Of a stretch of 64,000 nucleotides of DNA, positions 10,963-21,143 are shown piece by piece. The stretch lies in assembly GCA_963853835.1 (NCBI GenBank), contig OY970832.1, positions 37,108,063 to 37,172,062 of the forward strand, given 5' to 3'. Numbering within the stretch: the first letter of the stretch is position 1; each line of letters opens with the position of its first letter. The notes under the pieces are model-generated. The model did not search any database. It was not told the origin of the DNA and saw only the letters and a program-made list of their open reading frames with translations. The stretch comes from Calendula officinalis. Taxonomy: Eukaryota; Streptophyta; Magnoliopsida; Asterales; Asteraceae. Made by a program: the position numbers and the translations under genes.

Positions 10963-13862
10963 TTGGATATTGAAGAGTTCGGACCGAAGAGGGATGTTCG
11001 GGCCGAAGTGGTGTTCGGGCCGAAGTGGGATGTTCGGGCCGAAGTGGTGTTCGGGCCGAAGTTCGGTGTTCGGGCCGAGGATGATGTTCGGGCCGAGGTT
11101 GAAGTTCGGGCCGAGGTCGGAGTTTGGGCCGAGGTTGAAGTTCGGGCCGAGGTTGAAGTTCAGGCCGAAAATGAAGTTCGGGCCGAGAACAGTGAAGAGT
11201 TCGGGCTGAACTTGTTCTTGGCAATGACGAACGAACCAGTTATTTTGGTTACTCGTGGGCGTGAAACGGACACCCGAGCTGAAAGTTATGAATGTTTTAG
11301 TATAGCACCTTTTGTCACACAATCTTGGATATTGAAGAGTTCGGGCCGAAGAGGGATGTTCGGGCCGAAGTGGTGTTCGGGCCGAAATGGGATGTTCGGG
11401 CCGATGTGGTGTTCGGGCCGAAGTGGTGTTCGGGCCGATGTTCGGTGTTCGGGCCGAGGATGATGTTCGGGCCGAGGTCGGAGTTCGGGCCGAGGTCGGA
11501 GTTCGGGCCGAGGTTGAAGTTCGGGCCGAAAATGAAGTTCGGGCCGGGAAGAGTGAATAGTTCGGGCCGAACTTGTTCTTGGCAGTGACGAACGAACCAA
11601 CTATTTTGGTTACTCGTGGGCGTGAAACGGACACCCGAGCTGAAAGTTATGAATGTTTTAGTATAGCACCTTTTGTCACACAATCTTGAATATTGAAGAG
11701 TTCGGGACGAAGAGGGATGTTCGGGCCGAAGTGGTGTTCGGGCCGAAGTTCGGTGTTCGGGCCGAGGATGATGTTCGGGCCGAGGTTGAAGTTCAGGCCG
11801 AGGTCGGAGTTCGGGCCGAGGTTGAAGTTCGGGTCGAGGTTGAAGTTCGGGCCGAAAATGAAGTTCGGGCCAGGAACAGTGAAGAGTTCGGGCCGAAAAT
11901 GAAGTTCGGGCCAGGAACAGTGAAGAGTTCGGGCCGAACTTGTTCTTGGCAGTGACGAACGAACCAGCTATTTTGGTTACTCGTGGGCGTGAAACGGACA
12001 CCCTAGCAGAAAGTTATGAATGTTTTAGTATATCACCTTTTGTCACACAATCTTGGATATTGAAGAGTTCGGGCCGAAGAGGGATGTTCGGGCCGAAGTG
12101 GTGTTCGGGCCGAAGTGGGATGTTCGGGCCTATGTGGTGTTCGGGCAGAAGTGGTGTTCGGGCCGATGTTCGGTGTTCGGGCCGAGGATGATGTTCGGGC
12201 CGAGGTTGGAGTTCGGGCCGAGGTCGTAGTTCGGGCCGAGGTTGAAGTTCGGGCCGAAAATGAAGTTCGGGCCGGGAACAGTGAAGAGTTCGGGCCGAAC
12301 TTGTTCTTGGCAGTGACGAACGAACCAACTATTTTGGTTACTCGTGGGCGTGGATCGGACACCCGAGCTGAAAGTTATGAATGTTTTAGTATAGCACCTT
12401 TTGTCACACAATCTTGGATATTGAAGAGTTCGGACCGAAGAGGGATGTTCGGGCCGAAGTGGTGTTCGGGCCGAAGTGGGATGTTCGGGCCGAAGTGGTG
12501 TTCGGGCCGAAGTTCGGTGTTCGGGCCGAGGATGATGTTCGGGCCGAGGTTGAAGTTCGGGCCGAGGTCGGAGTTTGAGCCGAGGTTGAAGTTCGGGCCG
12601 AGGTTGAAGTTCAGGCCGAAAATGAAGTTCGGGCCGAGAACAGTGAAGAGTTCGGGCTGAACTTGTTCTTGGCAATGACGAACGAACCAGTTATTTTGGT
12701 TACTCGTGGGCGTGAAACGGACACCCGAGCTGAAAGTTATGAATGTTTTAGTATAGCACCTTTTGTCACACAATCTTGGATATTGAAGAGTTCGGGCCGA
12801 AGAGGGATGTTCGGGCCGAAGTGGTGTTCGGGCCGAAATGGGATGTTCGGGCCGATGTGGTGTTCGGGCCGAAGTGGTGTTCGGGCCGATGTTCGGTGTT
12901 CGGGCCGAGGATGATGTTCGGGCCGAGGTCGGAGTTCGGGCCGAGGTCGGAGTTCGGGCCGAGGTTGAAGTTCGGGCCGAAAATGAAGTTCGGGGGGAAG
13001 AGTGAATAGTTCGGGCCGAACTTGTTCTTGGCAGTGACGAACGAACCAACTATTTTGGTTACTCGTGGGCGTGAAACGGACACCCGAGCTGAAAGTTATG
13101 AATGTTTTAGTATAGCACCTTTTGTCACACAATCTTGAATATTGAAGAGTTCGGGACGAAGAGGGATGTTCGGGCCGAAGTGGTGTTCGGGCCGAAGTTC
13201 GGTGTTCGGGCCGAGGATGATGTTCGGGCCGAGGTTGAAGTTCAGGCCGAGGTCGGAGTTCGGGCCGAGGTTGAAGTTCGGGTCGAGGTTGAAGTTCGGG
13301 CCGAAAATGAAGTTCGGGCCAGGAACAGTGAAGAGTTCGGGCCGAAAATGAAGTTCGGGCCAGGAACAGTGAAGAGTTCGGGCCGAACTTGTTCTTGGCA
13401 GTGACGAACGAACCAGCTATTTTGGTTACTCGTGGGCGTGAAACGGACACCCTAGCAGAAAGTTATGAATGTTTTAGTATATCACCTTTTGTCACACAAT
13501 CTTGGATATTGAAGAGTTCGGGCCGAAGAGGGATGTTCGGGCCGAAGTGGTGTTCGGGCCGAAGTGGGATGTTCGGGCCTATGTGGTGTTCGGGCAGAAG
13601 TGGTGTTCGGGCCGATGTTCGGTGTTCGGGCCGAGGATGATGTTCGGGCCGAGGTTGGAGTTCGGGCCGAGGTCGTAGTTCGGGCCGAGGTTGAAGTTCG
13701 GGCCGAAAATGAAGTTCGGGCCGGGAACAGTGAAGAGTTCGGGCCGAACTTGTTCTTGGCAGTGACGAACGAACCAACTATTTTGGTTACTCGTGGGCGT
13801 GGATCGGACACCCGAGCTGAAAGTTATGAATGTTTTAGTATAGCACCTTTCGTCACACAATC
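10963..13862 (+). repeat. Higher-order repeat, 4-mer, period 1449-1451 bp, nearly identical copies
   Basis: Units 10963, 11325, 11686 and 12053 repeat as 12414, 12776, 13135 and 13502. Shared rare features include GGCAATGACGAACG, GGGAAGAGTGAATAG, TTGAATATTGAAGAG anchors at 11686 and 13135, a 41-bp internal duplication, ACCCTAGCAGAAAG, and GGGCCTATGTGGTG. Differences are very few by eye; one is a 2-bp loss at about 12993 (GGGGGGAAGAG against GGGCCGGGAAGAG). This is one of the youngest amplifications in the window. Confidence 0.93.
11851..11932 (+). repeat. 41-bp direct duplication inside a unit (also at 13300-13381)
   Basis: The last two sub-repeats (18-mer ending AAAATGAAG plus 23-mer ending GAACAGTGAAGAG) occur twice in a row before the core. 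The duplicate lies 41 bp downstream of the first. The same arrangement is present at 13300-13381 at the HOR offset of 1449, so it arose before the 4-mer duplication. Confidence 0.88.
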
Positions 13863-16604
13863 TTGAATATTGAAGAGTTCGGGACGAAGAGGTATGTTCG
13901 GGCCGAAGTGATGTTCGGGCCGAAGTGGGATGTTCGGGCCGAAGTGGTGTTCGGGCCGAAGTGGTGTTCGGGCCGATGTGGTGTTCGGGCCGAAGTTCGG
14001 TGTTCGGGCCGAGGATGATGTTTGGGCCGAGGTCAGAGTTCGGGCCGAGGTCGGAGTTCGGGCCGAGGTCGGAGTTCGGGCCGAGGTTGAAGTTCGGGCC
14101 GAAAATGAATTTCGGGCCGGGAACAGTGAAGAGTTCGGGCCGAACTTGTTCTTGGCAGTGACGAACGAACCAGCTATTTTGGTTACTCGTGGGCGTGAAA
14201 CGGACACCCGAGCTGAAAGTTATGAATGTTTTAATATAGCACCTTTTGTCAAACAATCTTGGATATTGAAGAGTTCGGGCCGAAGAGGGATGTTCGGGCC
14301 GAAGTGGTGTTCGGGCCGAAGTGGGATGTTCGGGCCGAAGTGGTGTTCGGGCCGAAGTTTGGTGTTCGGGCCGAGGATGATGTTCGGGCCGAGGTTGAAG
14401 TTCGGGCCGAGGTCGGAGTTCGGGCCGAGGTCGGAGTTCGGGCCGAGGTTGAAGTTCGGGCCGAAAATGAAGTTCGGGCCGGGAACAGTGAAGAGTTCGG
14501 GCCGAACTTGTTCTTGGCAGTGACGAACGAACCAGCTATTTTAGTTACTCGTGGGCGTGAAACGGACACCCGAGCTAAAACTTATGAATGTTTTAATATA
14601 GCACCTTTTGTCACACAATCTTGGATATTGAAGAGTTCGGGCCGAAGAGGGATGTTCGGGCCGAAGTGGTGTTCGGGGCGAATTGGGATGTTCGGGCCGA
14701 AGTGGTGTTCGGACCGAAGTTCGGTGTTCGGGCCGAGGATGATGTTCGGGCCGAGGTTGAAGTTCGGGCCGAAAATGAAGTTCGGGCCAGGAACAGTGAA
14801 AAGTTCGGGCCGAACTTGTTCTTGGCAGTGACGAACGAACCAGCTATTTTGCTTACTCGTGGGCGTGAAATGGACACCCGAGCAGAAAGTTATGAATGTT
14901 TTCGTATAGCACCTTTTGTCACACAATCTTGGATATTGAAGAGTTCGGGCCGAAGAGGGATGTTCGGGCCGAAGTGGTGTTCGGGCCGAAGTTCGGTGTT
15001 CGGGCCGTGGATGATTTTCGGGTCGGGGTTGAAGTTCGGGCCGAGGTCGGAGTTCGGGCCGAGGTTGAAGTCGGGCCGAGGTTAAAGTTCGGGCCGAAAA
15101 TGAAGTTCGGGCCGAGAACAGTGAAGAGTTCGGGCCGAACTTGTTCTTGGCAGTGACGAACGAACCAGTTATTTTGGTTACTCGTGGGCGTGAAACGGAC
15201 ACCCGAGCTGAAAGTTATGAATGTTTTAGTATAGCACCTTTTGTCACACAATCTTGGATATTGAAGAGTTCGGGCCGAAGAGGGATGTTCGGGCCGAAGT
15301 GGTGTTCGGGCCGAAGTGGGATGTTCGGGCCGAAGTGGTTTTCGGGCCGAAGTGGTGTTCGGGCCGAAGTTCGGTGTTCGGGCCGAGGATGATGTTCGGG
15401 CCGAGGTCGGAGTTCGGGCCGAGGTCGGAGTTCGGGCCGAGGATGAAGTTCGGGCCGGGAACAGTGAGAGTTCGGGCCGAACTTGTTCTTGGCAGTGACG
15501 AATGAACAAGCTATTTTGGTTACTCGTGGGCGTGAAACGGACACCCGAGCTGAAAGTTATGAATGTTTTAATATAGCACCTTTTGTCACACAATCTTGGA
15601 TATTGAAGAGTGCGGGACGAAGAGGGATGTTCGGGCCGAAGTGGTGTTCGGGCCGAAGTGGGATGTTCGGGCCGAAGTGATGTTCGGGCCGAAGTGGTGT
15701 TCGGGTCGAAGTGGTGTTCGGGCCGAAGTTCGGTGTTCGGGCCGAGGATGATGTTCGGGCCGAGGTCGGAGTTCGGGCCGAGGTTGAAGTTCGGGCCGAG
15801 AACAGTGAAGAGTTCGGGCCGAACTTGTTCTTGGCAGTGACGAACGAACCAGTTATTTTGGTTACTCGTGGGCGTGAAACGGACACCCGAGCTGAAAGTT
15901 ATGAATGTTTTAATATAGCACCTTTTGTCACACAATCTTGGATATTGAAGAGTTCGGGCCGAAGAGGGATGTTCGGGCCGAAGTGGTGTTCGGGCCGAAG
16001 TGGGATGTTCGGGCCGAAGTGGTGTTAGGGCCGAGGATGTTGTTCGGGCCGAGGTTGAAGTTCGGGCCGAGGTCGGAGTTCGGGCCGAGGTCGGAGTTCG
16101 GGCCGAGGTTGAAGTTCGGGCCGAAAATGAAGTTCGGGCCGGGAACAGTGAAGAGTTCGGGCCGAACATGTTCTTGGCAGTGACGAATGACCAGCTATTT
16201 TGGTTACTCGTGGGCGTGAAACGGACACCCGAGCTGAAAGTTATGAATGTTTTAATATAACACCTTTTGTCACACAATCTTGGATATTGAAGAGTTCGGA
16301 CCGAAGAGGGATGTTCGGGCCGAAGTGGTGTTCGGGCCGAAGTGGTGTTCGGGACGAAGTTCGGTGTTCGGGCCGAGGATGATGTTCGGGCCGAGGTTGA
16401 AGTTCGGGCCGAGGTTGAAGTTCGGGCCGAGGTTGAAGTTCAGGCCGAAAATGAAGTTCGGTCCGAGAACAGTGAAGAGTTCGGGCTGAACTTGTTCTTG
16501 GCAGTGACGAACGAACCAGTTATTTTGGTTACTCGTGGGCATGAAACGGACACCCGAGCTGAAAGTTACGAATGTTTTAATATAGCACCTTTTGTCACAC
16601 AATC

Positions 16605-18052
16605 TTGGATATTGAAGAGTTCGGGCCGAAGAGGGATGTTCGGGCCGAAGTGGTGTTCGGGCCGAAGTGGGATGTTCGGGCCGAAGTGGTGTTCGAGCTG
16701 AGGATGATGTTCGGGCCGAGGTTGAAGTTCAGGCCGAGGTCGGAGTTCGGGCCGAGGTCGGAGTTCGGGCCGAGGTCGGAGTTCGGGCCGAGGTCGGTTG
16801 AAGTTCGGGCCGAAAATGAAGGTCAGGCGGGAACAGTAAAGAGTTCAGGCCGAACTTGTTCTTGGCAGTGACGAACGAACCACCTATTTTGGTTACTCGT
16901 GGGCGTGAAACGGACACCCGAGCTGAAACTTATGAATGTTTTAATATAGCACCTTTTGTCACACAATCTTGGATATTGAAGAGTTCGGGCCGAAGAGGGA
17001 TGTTCGGGCCGAAGTGGTGTTCGGGCCGAAGTGGGATGTTCGGGCCAAAGTGGTGTTCGGGCCGAAGTTCGGTGTTCGGGCCGAGGATGATGTTCGGGCC
17101 GAGGTTGAAGTTCGGGCCGAGGTCGGAGTTCGGGCCGAGGTTGAAGTTCGGGCCAAGGTTGAAGTTCGGGCCGAAAATGAAGTTCGGGCCAGGAACAGTG
17201 AAGAGTTCGGGCCGAACTTGTTCTTGGCAATGGCTAACGAACCAGCTATTTTGGTTACTCGTGGGCGTGAAACGGACACCCGAGCTGAAAGTTATGAATG
17301 TTTTAGTATAGCACCTTTTGTCACACAATCTTGGATATTGAAGAGTTCGGGCCGAAGAGGGATGTTCGGGCCGAAGTGGTGTTCGGGCCGAAGTGGTGTT
17401 CGGGCCGAAGTTCGGTGTTCGGGACGAGGATGATGTTCGGGCCGAGGTTGAAGTTCGGGCCGAGGTCGGAGTTCGGGCCGAGGTTGAAGTTCGGGCCGAG
17501 GTTGAAGTTTGGGCCTAAAATGAAGTTCGGGCCGAGAACAGTGAAGAGTTCGGGCCGAACTTGTTCTTGGCAGTGACGAACGAACCAGTTATTTTGGTTA
17601 CTCGTGGGCGTGAAACGGACACCCGAGCTGAAAGTTATGAATGTTTTAGTATAGCACCTTTTGTTACACAATCTTGGATATTGAAGAGTTCGGGCCGAAG
17701 AGGGATGTTCGGGCCGAAGTGGTGTTCGGGCCGAAGTGGGATGTTCGGGCCGAAGTGGTGTTCGGGCCTAAGTGGTGTTCGGGCCGAAGTTCGGTGTTCG
17801 GGACGAGGATGATGTTCGGGCCGAGGTCGGAGTTCGGGCCGAGGTCGGAGTTCGGGCCGAGGTCGGAGTTCGGGCCGAGGTTGAAGTTCGGGCCGAAAAT
17901 GAAGTTCGGGCCGGGAACAGTGAAGAGTTCGGGCCGAACTTGTTCTTGGCAGTTACGAATGAACCAACTATTTTGGTTACTCGTGGGCGTGAAAGGGACA
18001 CCCGAGCTGAAAGTTATGAATGTTTTAATATAGCACCTTTTGTCACACAATC
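16605..18052 (+). repeat. Four-unit block duplicated 4.85-4.87 kb away (21470-22900)
   Basis: Units 16605, 16969, 17331 and 17674 match units 21470, 21834, 22196 and 22522 (offsets 4865 falling to 4848). Shared rare features are a fused sub-repeat GAGGTCGGTTGAAG, AGGCGGGAACAGTAAAGAG, GCAATGGCTAACG, GGGCCTAAAATGAAG, GGGCCTAAGTGGTG and GCAGTTACGAATG. The intervening sequence is not a simple continuation, so this is a larger, older duplication later overlaid by the 1774-bp HOR. Confidence 0.85.
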
Positions 18053-20059
18053 TTGGATATTGAAGAGTTCGGACCGAAGAGGGATGTTCGGGCCGAAGTG
18101 GTGTTTGGGCCGAAGTGGTGTTCGGGTCGAAGTGGTGTTCGGGCCGAAGTTCGGTGTTCGGGCCGAGGATGATGTTCGGGCCGAGGTCGGAGTTCGGGCC
18201 GAGGTTGATGTTCGGGCCGAGAACAGTGAAGAGTTCGGGCCGAACTTGTTCTTGGCAGTGACGAACGAACCAGTTATTTTGGTTACTCGTGGGCGTGAAA
18301 CGGACACCCGAGCTGAAAGTTATGAATGTTTTAATATAGCACCTTTTGTCACACAATCTTGGATATTGAAGAGTTCGGGCCGAAGAGGGATGTTCGGGCC
18401 GAAGTGGTGTTCGGGCCGAAGTGGGATGTTCGGGCCGAAGTGGTGTTAGGGCCGAGGATAATGTTCGGGCCGAGGTTGAAGTTCGGGCCGAGGTCGGAGT
18501 TCGGGCCGAGGTCGGAGTTCGGGCCGAGGTTGAAGTTCGGGCCGAAAATGAAGTTCGGGCCGGGAACAGTAAAGACTTCGGGCCGAACTTGTTCTTGGCA
18601 GTGACGAACGAACCAGCTATTTTGGTTACTCGTGGGCGTGAAACGGACACCCGAGCTGAAACTTATGAATGTTTTAATATAGCACCTTTTGTCACACAAT
18701 CTTGGATATTGAAGAGTTCGGGCCGAAGAGGGATGTTCGGGCCGAAGTGGTGTTCGGGCCGAAGTGGGATGTTCGGGCCGAAGTTCGGTGTTCGGGCCGA
18801 GGATGATGTTCGGGCCGAGGTTGAAGTTCGGGCCGTGGTTGAAGTTCGGGCCGAAAATGAAGTTCGGGCCAGGAACAGTGAAGAGTTCGGGCCGAACTTG
18901 TTCTTGGCAGTGACGAACGAACCAGCTATTTTGGTTACTCGTGGGCGTGAAACGGACATCCGAGCTGAAAGTTATGAATGTTTTAGTATAGCACCTTTTG
19001 TCACACAATCTTGGATATTGAAGAGTTCGGGCCGAAGAGGGATGTTCGGGCCGAAGTGGTGTTCGGGCCGAAGTGGTGTTCGGGCCGAAGTGGTGTTCGG
19101 GCCGAAGTTCGGTGTTCGGGACGAGGATGATGTTCGGGCCGAGGTTGAAGTTCGGGCCGAGGCGGAGTTCGGGCCGAGGTTGAAGTTCGGACCGAGGTTG
19201 AAGTTCGGGCCGAAAATGAAGTTCGGGCCGAGAAAAGTGAAAAGTTCGGGCCGAACTTGTTCTTGGCAGTGACGAACGAACCAGTTATTTTGGTTACTCG
19301 TGGTCGTGAAACGGACACCCGAGCTGAAAGTTATGAATGTTTTAGTATAGCACCTTTTGTCACACAATCTTGGATATTGAAGAGTTCGGACCGAAGAGGG
19401 ATGTTCGGGCCGAAGTGGTGTTCGGGCCGAAGTGGGATGTTCGGGCCGAAGTGGTGTTCGAGACGAAGTTCGGTGTTCGGGCCGAGGATGATGTTCGGGC
19501 CGAGGTTGAAGTTCGGGCCGAGGTTGAAGTTCAGGCCGAAAATGAAGTTCGGGCCGAGAACAGTGAAGAGTTCGGGCTGAACTTGTTCTTGGCAGTGACG
19601 AACGAACCAGTTATTTTGGTTACTCGTGGGCGTGAAACGGACACCCGAGCTGAAAGTTACGAATGTTTTAATATAGCACCTTTTGTCACACAATCTTGGA
19701 TATTGAAGAGTTCGGGCCGAAGAGGGATGTTCGGGCCGAAGTGGTGTTCGGGCCGAAGTGGGATGTTCGGGCCGAAGTGGTGTTCGGGCTGAGGATGATG
19801 TTCGGGCCGAGGTTGAAGTTCGGGCCGAGGTCGGAGTTCGGGCCGAGGTCGGAGTTCGGGCCGAGGTCGGAGTTCGGGCCGAGGTCGGTTGAAGTTCGGG
19901 CCGAAAATGAAGTTCAGGCGGGAACAGTAAAGAGTTCAGGCCGAACTTGTTCTTGGCAGTGACGAACGAACCACCTATTTTGGTTACTCGTGGGCGTGAA
20001 ACGGACACCCGAGCTGAAACTTATGAATGTTTTAATATAGCACCTTTTGTCACACAATC

Positions 20060-20421
20060 TTGGATATTGAAGAGTTCGGGCCGAAGAGGGATGTTCGGGC
20101 CGAAGTGGTGTTCGGGCCGAAGTGGGATGTTCGGGTCGAAGTGGTGTTCGGGCCGAAGTTCGGTGTTCGGGCCGAGGATGATGTTCGGGCCGAGGTTGAA
20201 GTTCGGGCCGAGGTCGGAGTTCGGGCCGAGGTTGAAGTTCGGGCCGAGGTTGAAGTTCGGGCCGAAAATGAAGTTCGGGCCAGGAACGGTGAAGAGTTCG
20301 GGCCGAACTTGTTCTTGGCAATGGCTAACGAACCAGCTATTTTGGTTACTCGTGGGCGTGAAACGGACACCCGAGCTGAAAGTTATGAATGTTTTAGTAT
20401 AGCACCTTTTGTCACACAATC
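20060..20421 (+). repeat. Representative canonical satellite unit (362 bp)
   Basis: Chosen as a type example because it holds every part in the usual order. From the anchor (15 bp) the sub-repeats read: TTCGGGCCGAAGAGGGATG (19 bp), a 17-mer ending AAGTGGTG, a 19-mer ending AAGTGGGATG, the 17-mer again, a 19-mer ending AAGTTCGGTG, then six 18-mers ending AGGATGATG, AGGTTGAAG, AGGTCGGAG, AGGTTGAAG, AGGTTGAAG and AAAATGAAG, then a 23-mer ending GAACGGTGAAGAG (usually GAACAGTGAAGAG). The rest is core. The lengths add exactly to 362. The unit length is near two nucleosome repeats, a common satellite length class in eukaryotes. It is not a multiple of three, so no reading frame continues from unit to unit. 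Confidence 0.93.
20075..20296 (+). repeat. Minisatellite block of the canonical unit (12 sub-repeats, 222 bp)
   Basis: Type example of the internal block. Each sub-repeat has an almost constant head, TTCGGGCCGA, and a variable 7- to 13-bp tail. The head is an imperfect palindrome: TTCGG, a central G, then CCGAA when the next base is A. Each head has two CpG sites and one GGCC (HaeIII) site. The tails differ but their order along the block is largely the same in all units, which shows that the block was built before the composite unit was amplified. Later changes are gains or losses of whole sub-repeats, which explains unit-length steps of 17, 18 or 19 bp. Confidence 0.92.
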
Positions 20422-20436
20422 TTGGATATTGAAGAG
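20297..20436 (+). repeat. Conserved 140-bp core of the canonical unit
   Basis: The non-repetitive part of the unit. It starts with AGTTCGGGCCGAACT (7-bp arms around a single G, counting the two preceding bases), passes through TTGTTCTTGGCAGTGACG, GTTACTCGTGGGCGTG, an AT-rich stretch GAATGTTTTAGTATAGCACC and CTTTTGTCACACAATC, and ends with the anchor. It contains no GGCC after its first ten bases. This copy has a minority variant, GCAATGGCTAACG for GCAGTGACGAACG. Variation among copies is mostly scattered substitutions that are shared by lineage (GCTATTTT, GTTATTTT or ACTATTTT; TAGTATAG or TAATATAG). No RNA gene or known promoter is recognised in it. Confidence 0.88.
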
Positions 20437-21143
20437 TTCGGGCCGAAGAGGGATGTTCGGGCCGAAGTGGTGTTCGGGCCGAAGTGGGATGTTCGGGCCG
20501 AAGTGGTGTTCGGGCCGAAGTGGTGTTCGGGCCGAAGTTCGGTGTTCGGGCCGAGGATGATGTTCGGGCCCAGGTCGGAGTTCGGGCCGAGGTCGGAGTT
20601 CGGGCCGAGGTTGAAGTTCGGGCCGAAAATGAAGTTCGGGCTGGGAACAGTGAAGAGTTCGGGCCGAACTTGTTCTTGGTAGTGACGAATGAACCAGCTA
20701 TTTTGGTTACTCGTGGGCGTGAAACGGACACCCGAGCTGAAAGTTATGAATGTTTTAGTATAGCACCTTTTGTCACACAATCTTGGATATTGAAGAGTTC
20801 GGGCCGAAGAGGGATGTTCGGGCCGAAGTGGTGTTCGGGCCGAAGTGGGATGTTCGGGCCGAAGTGGTGTTCGGGCCGAAGTGGTGTTCGGGCCGAAGTT
20901 CGGTGTTCGGGCCGAGGATGATGTTCGGGCCCAGGTCGGAGTTCGGGCCGAGGTCGGAGTTCGGGCCGAGGTTGAAGTTCGGGCCGAAAATGAAGTTCGG
21001 GCTGGGAACAGTGAAGAGTTCGGGCCGAACTTGTTCTTGGCAGTGACGAATGAACCAGCTATTTTGGTTACTCGTGGGCGTGAAACGGACACCCGAGCTG
21101 AAAGTTATGAATGTTTTAATATAGCACCTTTTGTCACACAATC
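20422..21143 (+). repeat. Adjacent near-identical unit pair (361 bp period)
   Basis: Units 20422 and 20783 are almost the same, including private changes GGGCCCAGGTCGG and GGGCTGGGAACAG. The visible differences are GGTAGTGACG against GGCAGTGACG and TAGTATAG against TAATATAG in the core. This is a single-unit tandem duplication nested in the 1774-bp HOR; it is the clearest recent one-unit event on the left side. Confidence 0.88.

Noticed and set aside
14919..16277. 452-codon open frame on the minus strand, the longest in the window
   Set aside because: It runs through four satellite units, is made of SARTPTSARTST-type repeats and core readthrough, and overlaps equally long frames on the other strand. 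No start context, domain or frame conservation between units; unit lengths are not multiples of three.
20075..20296. CENP-B box in the TTCGGGCCGA heads
   Set aside because: The heads share TTCG with the box but the required A and the spaced CGGG do not fall in place in the consensus sub-repeats I checked.
20297..20311. Rho-independent terminator from the AGTTCGGGCCGAACT dyad
   Set aside because: The arms are short with a one-base centre, no T-run follows, and the context is a eukaryotic-type satellite.
20297..20436. Promoter or TATA box in GTTTTAGTATAGCACC of the core
   Set aside because: Only a weak AT-rich resemblance. No initiator, no downstream gene, and it recurs in every unit.
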